Counted from the first letter of the stretch, positions 1-11,524 are shown. The stretch: DNA of 64,000 nucleotides from Apoda limacodes (GCA_946406115.1 OX291553.1:14327001-14391000), one strand, 5' to 3'. A program made the numbers and translations. The notes: generated from the letters alone by a model not told the origin.

Positions 1-455
1 ACTTTTTAGTAATACATCTACCTTGTGATTTTATGAAAACTGCTACTCTAAAAAGTTCTATTATAATTTAAAAAGTAATTTTTTAGATGTCTATTTTATA
101 CATCGCCGTCAATGTCACGTCTCTCTACTATTGTCCCGCAGTGCTTTCTCTTTCTTACCTTGCTTGCAAAATATGTACCGAGCTATGCAGCCAGCTTACT
201 ATATAGTTGTAATTTGTATGTATTAGTGAACAAGCTAAAGTATTTAAAATAGGAGACATACGTACGTATTTAAACTTATTCTTGATTGTATTATTGGTAT
301 TATTTATTCAGAATACAGATTAAAATAGAACGATCAGTACTTGTAAATGCTTTAATTTATGAGCTTATTTATTTTATTGGTATTTCATTTGTTATTTGTT
401 TCTCTATAACTTGCCGAAATGAAAATGCACTTTCAACAAAGCTTTAGAAAAAAAG
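1..455. other. AT-rich sequence, nothing recognised
   Basis: No coding frame, RNA gene or repeat that I recognise. It leads into the transposase relic that follows. Confidence 0.5.
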
Positions 456-459
456 CAAG

Positions 460-909
460 TCTGCCTCTGAAGTGTATTGTTGTATTTGTGAATACAGTAT
501 ATCTATAGCCAGTAGAGGTGCGACAGATATTGAGGAGCATACGAAGAGATTACAATCCCAAGCAGGGGCATCTAAAGCATTAGACACTTTTATAAAGAAA
601 TTGTCAATTAATAAAAGAGACTGTGGCTGCTGAAGGGGCTGCAGCTTACCACACGATTCATCAACATATGCCTTTTAACTACTTAGATTGTATGTTGCAG
701 TTGAATAAAATTATGTTTAGCGATTCACACATTGCAAAAGACATAACATGTAACAGAACAAAGACAATTCAATTAAGATTACTGATGACTTGAAAAGTAC
801 TTCATGTGTTAGTATTTCTTGTGATGCTTTTACTTATACTTTTACAAAAAAAATATTATTGGCATTAGATGTATTTCAGTTAACCTATTCTCACTACATA
901 TTAATTTAA
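460..909 (+). pseudogene. hAT-like transposase relic (N-terminal part)
   Basis: Three short open stretches in successive frames (460-633, about 620-793, about 790-909) read as one decayed protein. The first has a Cys-X2-Cys finger-like start (YCCICEYSISIASRGATDIE) followed by EHTKR, which resembles the BED/C2H2-like finger that heads many insect hAT-derived proteins. The second contains AAAYHTIHQHMPFNYLDC and DSHIAKDITCNRTK, resembling the conserved stretch after that finger. The third has STSCVSISCDAF, where family members carry a strand ending in an acidic residue. Two frameshifts and three stops separate the pieces, and the catalytic C-terminal half is absent. Family assignment is from remembered motifs; a host gene descended from a hAT element is an alternative, but the breaks argue for a dead copy. 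Confidence 0.5.
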
Positions 910-939
910 CTATTGAAACTCTATTATGGGTCACGTTCG

Positions 940-995
940 GAGTCTTAGTAATAGGGTCCCGCTAATTACCCTTTTGGTACGGAACCCTAAAAACG
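940..995 (-). repeat. GGCCAAGTGCGAG-family fragment (type 2 end)
   Basis: Matches, in reverse, the non-head end of the repeat at 51,108-51,384 (GGAACCCTATTACTAAGACT and GGGTTCCGTACC). Only the end survives. Confidence 0.6.
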
Positions 996-999
996 ATTA

Positions 1000-1369
1000 C
1001 CTGAGAGACATTATAATATTGTTAGCGGCAACTTTAGCCTCAAGATTCAAAATCTCAGTTTTAAATTCTATTCAGTTTACTTAGAACAGACAACATATAC
1101 ACAAAATAACAGACATCGTCTATATATTTCAATGAGCTACATACAATATACACATTTGAAACATATAGAGCAAATATGTTGCGAAAATCGTAACATCCAC
1201 GTTCTTGCATCTTACGAATCTTTAGAAATTTCGTCGCTTACTTGAAATCAAGTCACGCATGTAATATGGACATCACATGGAAAATTGCAGATCACGTTTG
1301 TTACACAGATAATTATAATAAAAAAATATTTACTCATACTATGTACGTACGGTTATACAAGAAAATCTA
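1000..1369. other. Unassigned AT-rich spacer
   Basis: No recognisable gene or repeat. Confidence 0.45.
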
Positions 1370-1400
1370 TCTATACTAATATTATAAACAGGTGAAAGTT
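1370..1400 (+). mobile_element. Helitron-like 5' terminus
   Basis: TCTATACTAATATTATAAA starts at 1,370 directly after an A, the 5' end seen again at 8,196. The matching 3' end is not certain. The next CTAG terminus with a hairpin lies at 3,948-3,951. Confidence 0.5.
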
Positions 1401-2470
1401 CAAATAGCTATTCACAGTACAATGTTATTGCATACTAATTCGAACAGCCAATGCTTATTATAGGAATAATAGTCATTAGTACCAAAGACTTTGATTGATT
1501 TGCAAGTGTTCAAATTTAGATACGTTTCATGGAAGTTAGACCTAGATCCTTAACACATAGATGCATTAAAATACAGGATTTTGTACCGTTCCTTGACTTT
1601 AGAATTATTTCCAATTAATTTTGTTTTATAACAAAGCAGTCCAAGTACCATGTAAGTAAGTCCAAGTTTTAAAAGCTTTAAGCATCCTCTGCTGACTGTA
1701 CATTGACGCCAAGGAAATTATCAAGCCTGGACATATAAAGGCTTCGATTTGTCAAAAAACGCAAAATAAATGAAACGTTAACGCTACAACTTAAATCATG
1801 GTGGCTATATTGTAACAACAATAGCGTTATGCTAATATTAGAATACTTTGACAGATCAATATAGCACTAGCGCTAGTTACAGTACACTTAACACCTGTCG
1901 ACGAGCTTTATCCTTATTGAATAAATGATATTTTAAATATCTGTATTTTAGTATTAAAAGGTTGCTAAAATGTTAAATATTATAAAAATAACTGTCCCCA
2001 AATATTATACTTTTGGAACTATAAATTCGTGTAAAAACATTACAGCAAATTTATTTTTTAATCATTTGATTTCATTTTAATATTTGTTTTTAAAAGAACT
2101 AAGACTATTTAAGGTTGATAGGACACAATAAAAAAAGTAAATATAAACTTTGATTTAGAAGAGCCAAAGCTTAAAGTGGTTGTTAAAAATAAGCTCGACA
2201 CACTTTTTAATGCGGCTGTGTGTGCCCACTGGGTGTGCCTGCTATTTACTCCATTTGAAGGATTAAATTTTTTATTATATACATAAAAAATCAATGACCT
2301 AATTAAAACTTCAAACACAGGCGCATATCTGTCATCAGATACCAAACATTTGTACGTCTTAAAGCTTTTACTATCAAATCTTAATAACATAGAACTTGTA
2401 AGGTAATGCTCAAATGAGAATCTCTTTTTCTTTTTTTTATTATTACTCTTATCATCTTCGGGAGAGATTT
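1401..2470. other. Unassigned AT-rich spacer
   Basis: Short open frames here lack motifs and have random composition. No RNA gene or repeat recognised. Confidence 0.4.
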
Positions 2471-2807
2471 GAAGTAACGAACTTACCTCGTGAAGTGTAA
2501 TATCTAATTATATGAGTGTCCGTAGATGATTACGTTTCCACCCTCCCTTGAAGTTCCCGAGATCTGTCAAAAAATTAGCTCTAAATAATGGCAGTTAGAA
2601 GCTATAGGTAGAGGAAACTACCTACTATGTAAATTTTAATTTAAATAAGCATTTTAGTAGCTCTTTAAAGCTTGATTAACTTTTTACGTAAAAGTTGGAT
2701 TAGGACAGCATCATCTCGCGTACTGCTGCATGTAAACTCTAATCATCTTCGGTCAAGACACTCGTGTAATTAGATATCAATATTCACAAGGTAAGTTCGT
2801 TTGATTC
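2471..2807. mobile_element. MITE-like element with about 65-bp inverted repeats
   Basis: The left arm (2,471-2,532) and right arm (2,741-2,807) are imperfect reverse complements. Both carry CGAACTTACC, a TATCTAATTA-like block and GAGTGTC in the same order, ending near ATCATCT. The spacer is about 210 bp and non-coding. Arm structure is seen directly; calling it a non-autonomous DNA transposon is inference, because no clear target duplication was found. Confidence 0.6.
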
Positions 2808-2845
2808 TTAATTAACGCACATATAATAATTCATTCCTCAATAAA

Positions 2846-2986
2846 TATATATTTGATACGAAATTAAAGTTCTGGATTCATATTTTACATTTGACACAGC
2901 ATGAAATTGGTTCAGCTTGCAGCTGACGCAGAAACATGCTTCTCATTCTCTCCGACAGATGCCATAATTTCCTTGCTGAATATTCG
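2846..2986 (+). repeat. Dispersed repeat, partner of 42,001-42,152
   Basis: Aligns in reverse complement with 42,001-42,152. Shared blocks include GACACAGC, TGAAATTG, TTCAGCTTGCAGC, GCTGACGCAG, GACAGATG and GCTGAATATT or close variants. It is non-coding and the family is unknown to me. Confidence 0.65.
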
Positions 2987-2989
2987 TCA

Positions 2990-3920
2990 GTTAATAATTT
3001 TAAAGAACTTGATGTAATCCATACGTTGCGTTGGTGTATAAATAGCTATATTTTAAAATGTGTATGGAGACAGTGAGAGGGATTGCTTTTTACCAACCAC
3101 TTTAGTCCGCATAACAGTCAGGTGATGAGCACATTGCTGCAATAATAATGAAGAATAAATGGATGACGAAAAATATTGGCACCACCAACTAAGCCTTTAT
3201 GTTTTGACTCATGATCGACTGGTAGAGAATACCGTTGGGCATTAAGACTCTTATTTGTACATAATGTGGTGTTCGTACTATAATAATATAACTGCAAAAG
3301 TGAGACCTTTCTTCATGTCGCATTGGAGCATCTAATTGAGCTGAAATTCGGCACAGGGATGCTACAGGATAATTAATGGCAATGTGATAGCTTGCCTTGG
3401 GGAAGTATAGGGGCAACTTAAACATGTCAAGCGTAAGTCGGATTAGTATACAGAAATCTACTGCAAACTTTCTTACTTTAATCAAAACGATTAACAAACG
3501 TATCACAAGCTACCATTAAACTTAGTAAATTTTAACGATAATCATATTTTCGGCATCGATTTATACCTAAAAAGCTTTATTAATATATAATGTGGTCACT
3601 GTGTCGTTATTGTAGACAATTTCCGCTTCAGTTAATTTATATTTATAGCACCTATACATATTTTATTGGATATCATTTAAAATATTGCTCGGTTCTTGAT
3701 AGTAAACATAACGCTCCACGCATCAAACATGGATTGGGATGAAACGAGGCACACAGTAACTTGGCAGGTTAGTTAGTATAGCACTCATTGTATCACGAAT
3801 TAATCAAAACTTCCCGCGGGAATAACTATTACCGTGGTTAAACGATATATAACTATAGCGATAGCTTGCTATAGCAAACTTATTAGTATAATTAAGGAGT
3901 TTCACGCCGAAATCTGAATT
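2990..3920. other. Unassigned spacer
   Basis: No gene or repeat recognised, although the last 100 bases have the feel of the body of the Helitron whose 3' end follows. Confidence 0.4.
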
Positions 3921-3924
3921 TAGA

Positions 3925-3951
3925 GCGGGCGTAGCCGCTAGCAAAGACTAG
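3925..3951 (+). mobile_element. Helitron-like 3' terminus
   Basis: GCGG (3,925-3,928) and CCGC (3,935-3,938) form a hairpin stem around a 6-base loop, followed ten bases later by CTAG (3,948-3,951) and a T. A hairpin just upstream of CTRR with insertion next to T is the classical Helitron 3' end. Confidence 0.6.
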
Positions 3952-3954
3952 TTT

Positions 3955-5270
3955 ATTGTAAAATTAGTGATACACTGACGAGTAAAAATTATATATCCTA
4001 ATATCCTTATATTTCCTAAGCAACTAATGCTCTATAAAGTCAAAGCACAAAACATTGAAGCGTTTTTAATGATTTATTTAATAATTTGTGTATAAAATAA
4101 AACTATTAGTTTACTAGTTTATAAAATATCGTCGTTTTTGTATAAATGACTGGTTAATTTTGCTCGGCAGTGTATCTTTGTCAAATTCATATAGAAATTG
4201 TTGCAAAAATATTTATATTTATAAGTATATTTTGTTGCCACAGCTGCACTTAATTACAATAACATTGCAATTATTATTTAAGCGTATGACAACAGAATTA
4301 ATCAAAATTAAGATTCTAAGCATAAATTTATTAGGCTCTTGACTAGGTTTTGCATATTCAATGAGTGATTTGCGTAGCCAAGCAGTCAGTTATTTAGATG
4401 TAAATGTATCACAGAGGCATTACTGTCTATGTAAACTGTATTAAGTTTTACTAAATTATTAAATAATTTCTATGCAAAATTATCTACTGAGAATAAATTG
4501 ATCGGTAAAAATTTGATATTTGTTGTTATTGTTTTAGGATTAATAGTAGTTAGTCACTTAAATAGAGATAGTCAGAAAGGGTGAAATAGCTTTTTTACCA
4601 CGTAACAAAGTACTCATACTCAAGTATATTTTATATTTATTTTTTGGCAAAAAAAATCACTTTTACTTACAAACTGGACATTGGATCGATTGGCTAATCA
4701 ATAATTATCATTGTCGCCAATTTTAATTAGTTCCTCGATTTGATGATTGCATTCATATATGTTTAGCTTAGTTTTGATTTATTTTCTAACTTTGTTTACT
4801 CATGAATTTCGATTTCCAAACAAATCAGATACGTTAATTTAGTTTTTACACTAAGCAAAGACTCATCGAATAACACAATAAACAAATAATTTACTCTTAA
4901 ATTTTACAGTGTTATTGTTACGGTATATCCGTTCATCAATCATGTACGGTGATTTCTTCTAGGCCGCTCCACATACTACTGTAGGGTTGGCATTCCTAGT
5001 GTATAATATAATGCAGCACACATTTTTATAATTAAATTTGTGCTACACTGGCCAAACCAACAATAGGTGTTTTTAGTTATATAACGTCCAATGACCTCAA
5101 TTGCCTTTCGTGTGGAGTCGTCGTGCCTTAAGCTAGTTATTTTTAATTCTATATGGTATTTCTAGGACCATAGTCCACACACGCTACAACCACAGTTTAG
5201 TCAGTAAATTTGTCTTTAGGAAATGAAGTATTCTAGACGAAAAGCTGTAATGCAATTTGACAAATGCTCA
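3955..5270. other. Unassigned AT-rich spacer
   Basis: Nothing coding. A weak inverted pair (4,986-5,003 and 5,044-5,061, about 13 of 18 matching) is too imperfect to call. Confidence 0.4.
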
Positions 5271-5279
5271 CAATATGAG

Positions 5280-5362
5280 AAACGCGGAGGACCGAGTGTG
5301 GTGGTGTTACTTGGGAAAGGTTTATGTCCGGCAGTGAGTAATGGAGGCGGATTGAAAATGAT
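5280..5362 (+). mobile_element. RTE-type non-LTR retrotransposon 3' tail
   Basis: The stretch ACGCGGAGGACCGAGTGTGG ... GTCCGGCAGTGAGTAATGG matches the remembered end of lepidopteran RTE elements, which finish with a CCAGCAGTGG-like block shortly before the tail. Only this non-coding end is present. Nearby open frames on both strands are by-products. Confidence 0.5.
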
Positions 5363-5364
5363 TA

Positions 5365-6190
5365 TTGCTTTACGCCAATACAAAAAAATAAACATTACAT
5401 TATATTGATTAAAGTTTAAAAGTGTTACGTACATTGCTTCGTGTCTGGTACGACACGGCCACAGGAATGTGCTAACTTATCAGACCTACTTAAGTTACAA
5501 TGCACGGGCAGCTATCAAATAGGTACAGTCACTAAAAAAAGTCTAAACATAGGTATATAATGTAATGTTAATGCATGATTGGAAATTGCAAGGAAGTTAT
5601 AAACGTGTAAATAACAATATCATCTCAGTTATTCTAATATAGCAGGTACATCAAGTATAGAAGATATGAAAAACAGATATGATATTCACACAATAGATCA
5701 ATTTAAAATGATGAATATTGAAGAGCATAACTGCGTCCTGTTAGGTTCTTTGCTGTTGACTTTTTAAAAAAAGGTTTTAACAAAAGTCAAGGTTAAAATA
5801 CAATAATTAATTAAATTGAAATTAAAAGAAAAATTTTAATACATGAAATCTTTTGATGAAGAAAACAAGAAACCTTGCTGATATAGTAAACATCGTTGGT
5901 CTAACTTTAAGCCTTTTCTTGTTGATTTTAATAATCCGTTTCTTGTTGAAATCGGAATCATATGTGATGAACTTACATAAAATATTATTGCGAGGTCCAC
6001 TTAGTCTTTAGTAATAAAATGTTTTACGTACGTACAGCAAAGTGAAAAGTCGGTAGGATCAAATCAACTACAGCTTTTTCTGTATTTTAAGTTATAGCGA
6101 TGGATACTTATGGCATAATTCAATCCTAACAAAAACTGTTTTTATCACATTCAAAAAGAGCTGGTTGGTTTCTCGTAAACAGGGAGGAAA
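5365..6190. other. Unassigned AT-rich spacer
   Basis: No gene or repeat recognised. Confidence 0.4.
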
Positions 6191-6194
6191 GTTG

Positions 6195-6222
6195 CACTTT
6201 GCATCCCTAGGGACGCAAAGTG
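6195..6222. repeat. 28-bp near-perfect palindrome centred on CCTAGG
   Basis: CACTTTGCATCCC and GGGACGCAAAGTG flank the centre. Thirteen of 14 base pairs match. Confidence 0.8.
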
Positions 6223-6224
6223 AT

Positions 6225-7065
6225 TTAAATTTGGAATGTGGATTATAGAAATCGATCAAGATCATTGTATAAACAAGTAGCTGTATAATAAAACTGGCTA
6301 GCCACGCGCGGACCAAATAAAAATAGGTTGTAAAAGTAAAAACTGCGTGAAATGTATTTCACTTTTACCCAAATTCGTATTTATGATGATACTTTTGTAA
6401 ATAAATAGTGCATTTTCCTCAATTAGTGATGATATTATAAATAAATATACTATTCTTACTTCTAAGTTACACTTACCTCTTTTCTCTTAGAGGGTGATAA
6501 AAAGTAGAGTGTATCACTTGGTCGCAAAATTATTGTGTGCACCGTCCTTTTTCCATTTTTCCTCACTGCGTTCCAGATTTTACCTTACAATATTTCGATC
6601 CACTCTGGATTCAAAAAAGCGCCCTCGTCGTAAAAATATTATTTTGATCCCTTGTGATGCAACCTTCTATTCTTGCACATAACAGCTGACCAATTTTTCT
6701 TGAATGAAGCCATTTCTAATGTAATCCTAATGACGTAATTTCCAAAACGCAGTTTCCAAATGACAAGAACACATCCCGTTAAATTGACCAAAATTTTAGC
6801 GGAGCATCAGACGAGCCCAAACGCAAAGTTGTAAATGTGGATCTAAACTATTGCCTTCATAAATTTTTGGTAATTTCAGCACTTAATACATATTTTAATG
6901 AGCATATTATTATCGTAGAATTCTGTGTCCTTGTTTTTCTACAAAAAATTGACATTCTTTTTAAATCGGTTAGGCCATCTTCGAGAAAAGCGAAATGGAA
7001 TATTTGCACATAATTTCGGCCGCTTAAAAACAAAATGAGTGTCAACATTGGATCTAATATTTATT
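6225..7065. other. Unassigned AT-rich spacer
   Basis: No supportable gene or repeat. Confidence 0.4.
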
Positions 7066-7074
7066 CAAAAAATA

Positions 7075-7140
7075 ATATTTCATAACTTTGACGATTCAAA
7101 AGTGATTGTAAAATCCTAAATTTGACTTTAATAATTCTTA
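7075..7140 (+). repeat. Fragment of the TGACGATTCAAAAGTG tail family
   Basis: Contains TGACGATTCAAAAGTG followed by a TTTGACTTTAATAA-like end. The same block lies at 37,793-37,860. In Lepidoptera this block sits near the 3' end of a common retroposed repeat (from memory). Confidence 0.5.
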
Positions 7141-7169
7141 TTCTACGAAACCCTTACCTAATGCGTGTA

Positions 7170-7505
7170 CAAAATGTACTTGGCCGGTTTTATTTCATAT
7201 TCAAAAATGGAAAACCTATGCGGCCCAAGTGATCGATAGCGTTCGTGATCCATAGTTATTAGGCCTTGGACTTTTGACCTGGTGTATATCAAATTCTAGG
7301 TCGAATTTTAAAATTCGGGCTTTTTTACCTACTCTTAATGATGCTAAACTTGTTAATTGAATTTCGATTCTGTTTATAATTTTATTTATAAAAAATTCTT
7401 AAGAACATACCTAAGTTCAAAATCCTCTAAAGTGTGAGACCGATGGACAGACAAACAAACGGATAACGAAGTGATCCTAAAAGGGTTACTTTAAAGAACA
7501 CCTAT
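7170..7505 (+). repeat. Decayed GGCCAAGTGCGAG-family copy (type 1 body)
   Basis: The end (7,440-7,490) has the run GACAGACAAACAAACGG followed by GAAGTGATCCTAAAAGGGTT, the type 1 end seen at 11,455-11,500 and 51,060-51,100. The upstream part is too decayed to bound well. Confidence 0.5.
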
Positions 7506-7509
7506 CAGT

Positions 7510-8190
7510 AAAAAATCCTTGAATTCCTAAGAGTCGTACGAAACTATGCAGAATTGACAGCATTGCTTAAAAACAAGAAATCTACCTAAAATATATAAAA
7601 AATATGTATCGTTATATATGGTAAATCTTGTGTTTGTCTATTTCAGTGACGTTCTACCGGAGTTAATAATAATATGAGAATGTATTCAAGTAGCGTGCCA
7701 AGGGCTCAGAAAGCTCAGAAAGCTCTTTAAACTGAATGTTACATTAAGGGATTTGTCTCGAATTGGCGTATTACGTACTTGGATTGAGTGTTAAGCTTTT
7801 TCCACGAAAACAAAAAGTAATCTTCTGGAAACTCCTTAGTTATTTAGGCCTCGCTTTTATATATTTTATTAATAATTTCTAATTAAATTAATAATAAAAC
7901 TTATGACCGAAGAAGGGCTGCCGACTCTTTTTTTTTATAGTTAGACTAGTAGAACAAGCACAGTAGAACCAGTAAAATATCTTCATACAAGTGTTCCAAT
8001 TGCATCAATACAAGCAAGCGCCTGATCGCCCTATCTATCCGTACACACACTACTACTACTAATACCCGGTGCGGGGGCAAGCAATTTACAGCGGTGCATA
8101 AGTGTGACAGGGAAAGACGAACCTAGCGCTGTCTCGCTCCATTAGCCTTGAACCAGACTCGTTGTTCGAGAGTTCACTTAATCGATATAT
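7510..8190. other. Unassigned spacer
   Basis: Nothing recognised. A GC-richer patch at 8,060-8,160 has no open frame or known motif. Confidence 0.4.
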
Positions 8191-8195
8191 TTATA

Positions 8196-8740
8196 TCTAT
8201 ACTAATATTATAAAGAGGAAAGGTTAGATTGTTTGTTTGTATTGAATAGGCTCCGAAACTACTGCACCAATTTGAAAAATTCTTTTACCATTAGAAGCCG
8301 ACATTATCCCTGATGAACATAGACTACTTTTTATCGCGGGTTAATGCTTTATTCCCACGGGAAAACGGGTAATAGAGCAACGGGTAGTAAGAATTATCCT
8401 TCCGTACATTCCTAATTACTTAATTACGTAATTACTTCCTTTTTCACATAATTTCTAAACGGCCGAACCGATTAGGTTGAAATTTTATATGGGTATTTCG
8501 ATGGTTTCCTGAATGATTTAAAATACAATTGGATTCGGTAGGTGGCGCTGTATGTCAACTACTAAGCGGCTGGACCGATTGGGTGTATGTGCATTTCCAT
8601 GGTTTCACAGACACGAATGTATCATGCCATTAAAGAGGAAAGATTTGAGTGTTTGTTGTTTTTCTATAATTGTGGAGTTGCTGTAAGAACCTACGACGAT
8701 AACGAAATTAAGGGCGGGCGAAGCCTCTGGCAGAAGCTAG
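8196..8740 (+). mobile_element. Non-autonomous Helitron (545 bp)
   Basis: Starts TCTATACTAATATTATAAA at 8,196 directly after A and ends CTAG at 8,737-8,740 directly before T, which is how Helitrons sit in an A/T target without duplicating it. Just upstream of the CTAG is the GGGCGGGCGAAGCC block, the usual hairpin region, though here the second half of the stem is partly lost (CTCTGG instead of CGCGGG). It has no Rep/helicase coding sequence, so it would have relied on an autonomous relative. A second start-like AAAGAGGAAAGATTTGAGTG lies at about 8,634, echoing the element's own 5' region and suggesting an internal duplication or a nested end. Confidence 0.7.
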
Positions 8741-8744
8741 TAAT

Positions 8745-10225
8745 CTATTACAAGTAGAAAAACTGGTCAAAAGGAAACTAAGCACAATGAATCATACATT
8801 TATCTTCTCATTCCCACTTGAACAATGCAAAAGTGCGAACTCACAAAGGACTTACTTATATTTGTTTAAAATATTAGGAATTCAAAAGTAGTTACACCAA
8901 TTCTCATGCGGAACACGACAAAGTGCAAGCTGTGAAACATAAATAACGGAGAAACAATTTGCCTACGAGCTGTGTTCGTATTGTTACAGATGTTTGGTTC
9001 GTACAATATACCGACCGCAGCTACGTGCGCTGAATCTTTCAGTGTAGAACCGTGTTGATTTAACATACGATAGAGTAAATATTATCTTTGCTGAGTGCGT
9101 AGATACTCCTCGATGGGCTAATTAGCGCCAGCATTACATGTTTTTGATTTCTAGTTAGTACAAAACGAATTTTAAAATGGGTGGTGAACTGTGTCTTGAT
9201 GTGAGTGCCTTCTATGTCTTGTGCGTAGTCTTTTTATTCTTCTGATCAAATTTTATTTCACTAAATACGGCGACTTCTCGAGCACGGGTGTTGCAAACTC
9301 GCAAAAGTGCTATGTGGATTTCACAGCATTTTCCCTTAACATTGATCGTGGCATTTTTCATTTATTTCCCTAGCCACTAGTATGTGGCACTTTTAGTAGT
9401 GTCAGGGTCAGGCGCGTAGCCAGAATTTGTATCTGAGGCTAGTTGCCAAGTAGAATAGACACCGGGCGATATAGGCCAGAAAGCTAATTTCTGTAACTCT
9501 AACGTTGTGTATGTCATATACAATACTAACTACACTACTAAGTATATGTTATAAACTTCTTAAGTAATTTATACCGTAATGACGCCTTAAAACTTTTAAT
9601 TTTTTGTATGGAATTTAACGTTGTGACCGTTTTGTAGTCACATTTTTTGACTTTTTGCTACAACTTAGAGTCAATGCACTAAATAACAAGCTATTCTAAT
9701 TATTTAACCAACTTTCATAACAAGCAAATGCAAAACACGCTTTAAAAATTTGCACAAGTGTTAAAACAATGGCCACTTCCAGATTTTTCATTGCATTAAA
9801 TACAATAAATGAAAATCATTCAGGTTAGGAAATGCACTACACAAAAGCAAGTTTTATATGCTTGGAGATTTTTAGATGCTATAGTTTAGCTACAAAATTT
9901 GCACAAAAACGGCGTACTTTCGCGGTCTAGCCTTTAACGCAGCCTTAACATTAACGCGAGCGTAGCGAGCACGAAATTTTCCGATTCTGGCAGGTATAGT
10001 AGAGGTCAATCAATCAATCAATGCTAAAGTGTGTGCACAATAATTCTCACTTACGCACGATGTTGTGATGGTTATCATTCATTTGTAAAAATTAAAAAAA
10101 TCACAAGAATTTTACCTTACTGCTAACATAATGATTATTTTAATGTGCCTGTTAACCTTTATGATTACTACGATGTTGTATGAAAACCTAGTAATTCTTG
10201 CAATTAAAAGCCTTAATTGCAGATT
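8745..10225. other. Unassigned spacer with weak repeat-like patches
   Basis: No gene. Two stretches (9,400-9,450 with GGCGCGTAGCCAGAATT, and 9,955-9,995 with GCGAGCGTAGCGAGCACG) look like parts of common insect repeats, but I cannot bound or name them. Confidence 0.35.
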
Positions 10226-10253
10226 TAAAAAAAAAATTTGGAAAATCCAAAAG

Positions 10254-10812
10254 TGCACGCCTCATAGCGGTCATTCACATTTAAAAAAAAAATTCTATAA
10301 CAAAAACTCAAGTTTTTTAAAATAAAATAACAAATAAGGGGAGGAAAAAATATACTATAAAATAAAAATAAAAAATATATATATATATAGATATACAGTA
10401 TACAGTGGTATATTAGTTTTTTATAAATTATAATTAAACGACAGTACTTAGAACGCTAATATTAACTAGGAATCAGCACAGTGTAATACTTTATATATTA
10501 AAAACAAAAGTATTCCGGTAAGATGAATTTTTCGACCAATTTCTCTGCCACATACATGGTCACATAAACACAGACTCACGGACGTCCAAGAAACATTAGT
10601 TTTAATGTTATTATTTATTATATTAAACAAATTAATTGTTTATAAAATGTACCATATGTGCTAGACAGATTATTTAACTTCATATTAGTGCACTCATATT
10701 ATCCTGTAAGTGTTATATTAAAAAAAAAACGTCATTTAAGTTTCGAAAGACTGGGTTTTTTGACATGTCGAGAGTAGAGCACTACCTCACCGCTCCGCTT
10801 ATGAGGCGTGCA
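10254..10812 (+). mobile_element. TIR element, family TGCACGCCTCATA, copy 1 (559 bp)
   Basis: Begins TGCACGCCTCATAGCGG and ends CCGCTTATGAGGCGTGCA, an inverted repeat of about 17 bp. The interior is non-coding, with A/T runs and a TA-rich stretch near 10,370-10,390. A second copy lies in opposite orientation at 58,294-58,839 and aligns along the whole length with small indels. Homology also continues about 20 bp beyond this end (10,231-10,253, TTTGGAAAATCCAAAAG), so the true boundary may be outside the inverted repeat. Confidence 0.75.
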
Positions 10813-10814
10813 AT

Positions 10815-10990
10815 TGTTTGGTATAAAGTTCATCTGGCAACCTTTCCAACAACGCGACGGTTGCGTGCGGCACTTGTAGGTATCGGACGGAAACGTTCGG
10901 CGACACGAGCCGATCGCGACACCCGCCGAAGTAAACCAATAGGAGCCGACCGACCCAACGAGAGTGTTTCGGCATAAACAAAGTATTATA
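10815..10990. other. GC-richer spacer, unassigned
   Basis: Short open frames occur on both strands without motifs. I do not call a gene. Confidence 0.35.
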
Positions 10991-10995
10991 GTAGT

Positions 10996-11023
10996 TTATT
11001 ATTATTATTATTATTATTATTAT
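10996..11023. repeat. ATT microsatellite
   Basis: About nine ATT units, followed by ACTTTATTGCATCAACAT and an A-run. This looks like the 3' end of a retroposed repeat. Confidence 0.8.
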
Positions 11024-11394
11024 ACTTTATTGCATCAACATAAAAAAAAAGTTTAATACACAGATCCTTGTCTGTCCGGACCAGTCTGGGGCGACGACGA
11101 CGGAGGCGCGGCAACAAGGTTCGAATGCACTGAAAAAGTAAAGATTTCGGGGATACGATATTTTTATTAACGATGACTCTATCGGAAGTGCCATGGGTAA
11201 AATTGCATCTAGCGTTTCACTACGCTGATGCTAGCTAGTATAGTGTCACAGGAAATTCGATCTCCCGTGGCACTATCCTACCTATCTAAACATTTTCATA
11301 AATAAATAAATCTGCAATCTTGACTAATAGTTTTAAACGGTCTGGTGATTCCAATAAGATTTTTAAGTACTTAAGGCTTAGAATTTTATGCGCG

Positions 11395-11520
11395 GGGAGA
11401 TAAGGGGCGGAATGATCTATTCCCGAGAAAAAGGTCTTGTCAGACTGATGGGCAGACAGACAGACAGACAAACGGACAAAGAAGTGATCCTATAAGGGTT
11501 GTTTTTTTCCTTTGACGTAA
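11395..11520 (+). repeat. GGCCAAGTGCGAG-family, type 1 end
   Basis: Contains AAAAAGGTCTTGTCAGAC, then GACAGACAGACAAACGGAC and GAAGTGATCCTATAAGGGTT, the same order as at 51,040-51,105. The head is missing. Confidence 0.6.
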
Positions 11521-11524
11521 AAAC

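Noticed and set aside
4986..5061. Short inverted repeat
   Set aside because: Only about 13 of 18 positions match.
10765..10981. Two antisense open frames, GC-richer
   Set aside because: They straddle the end of the inverted-repeat element and have no motif.
10986..11023. Tandem ATT units as a CRISPR-like or satellite array
   Set aside because: A plain trinucleotide microsatellite without spacers.
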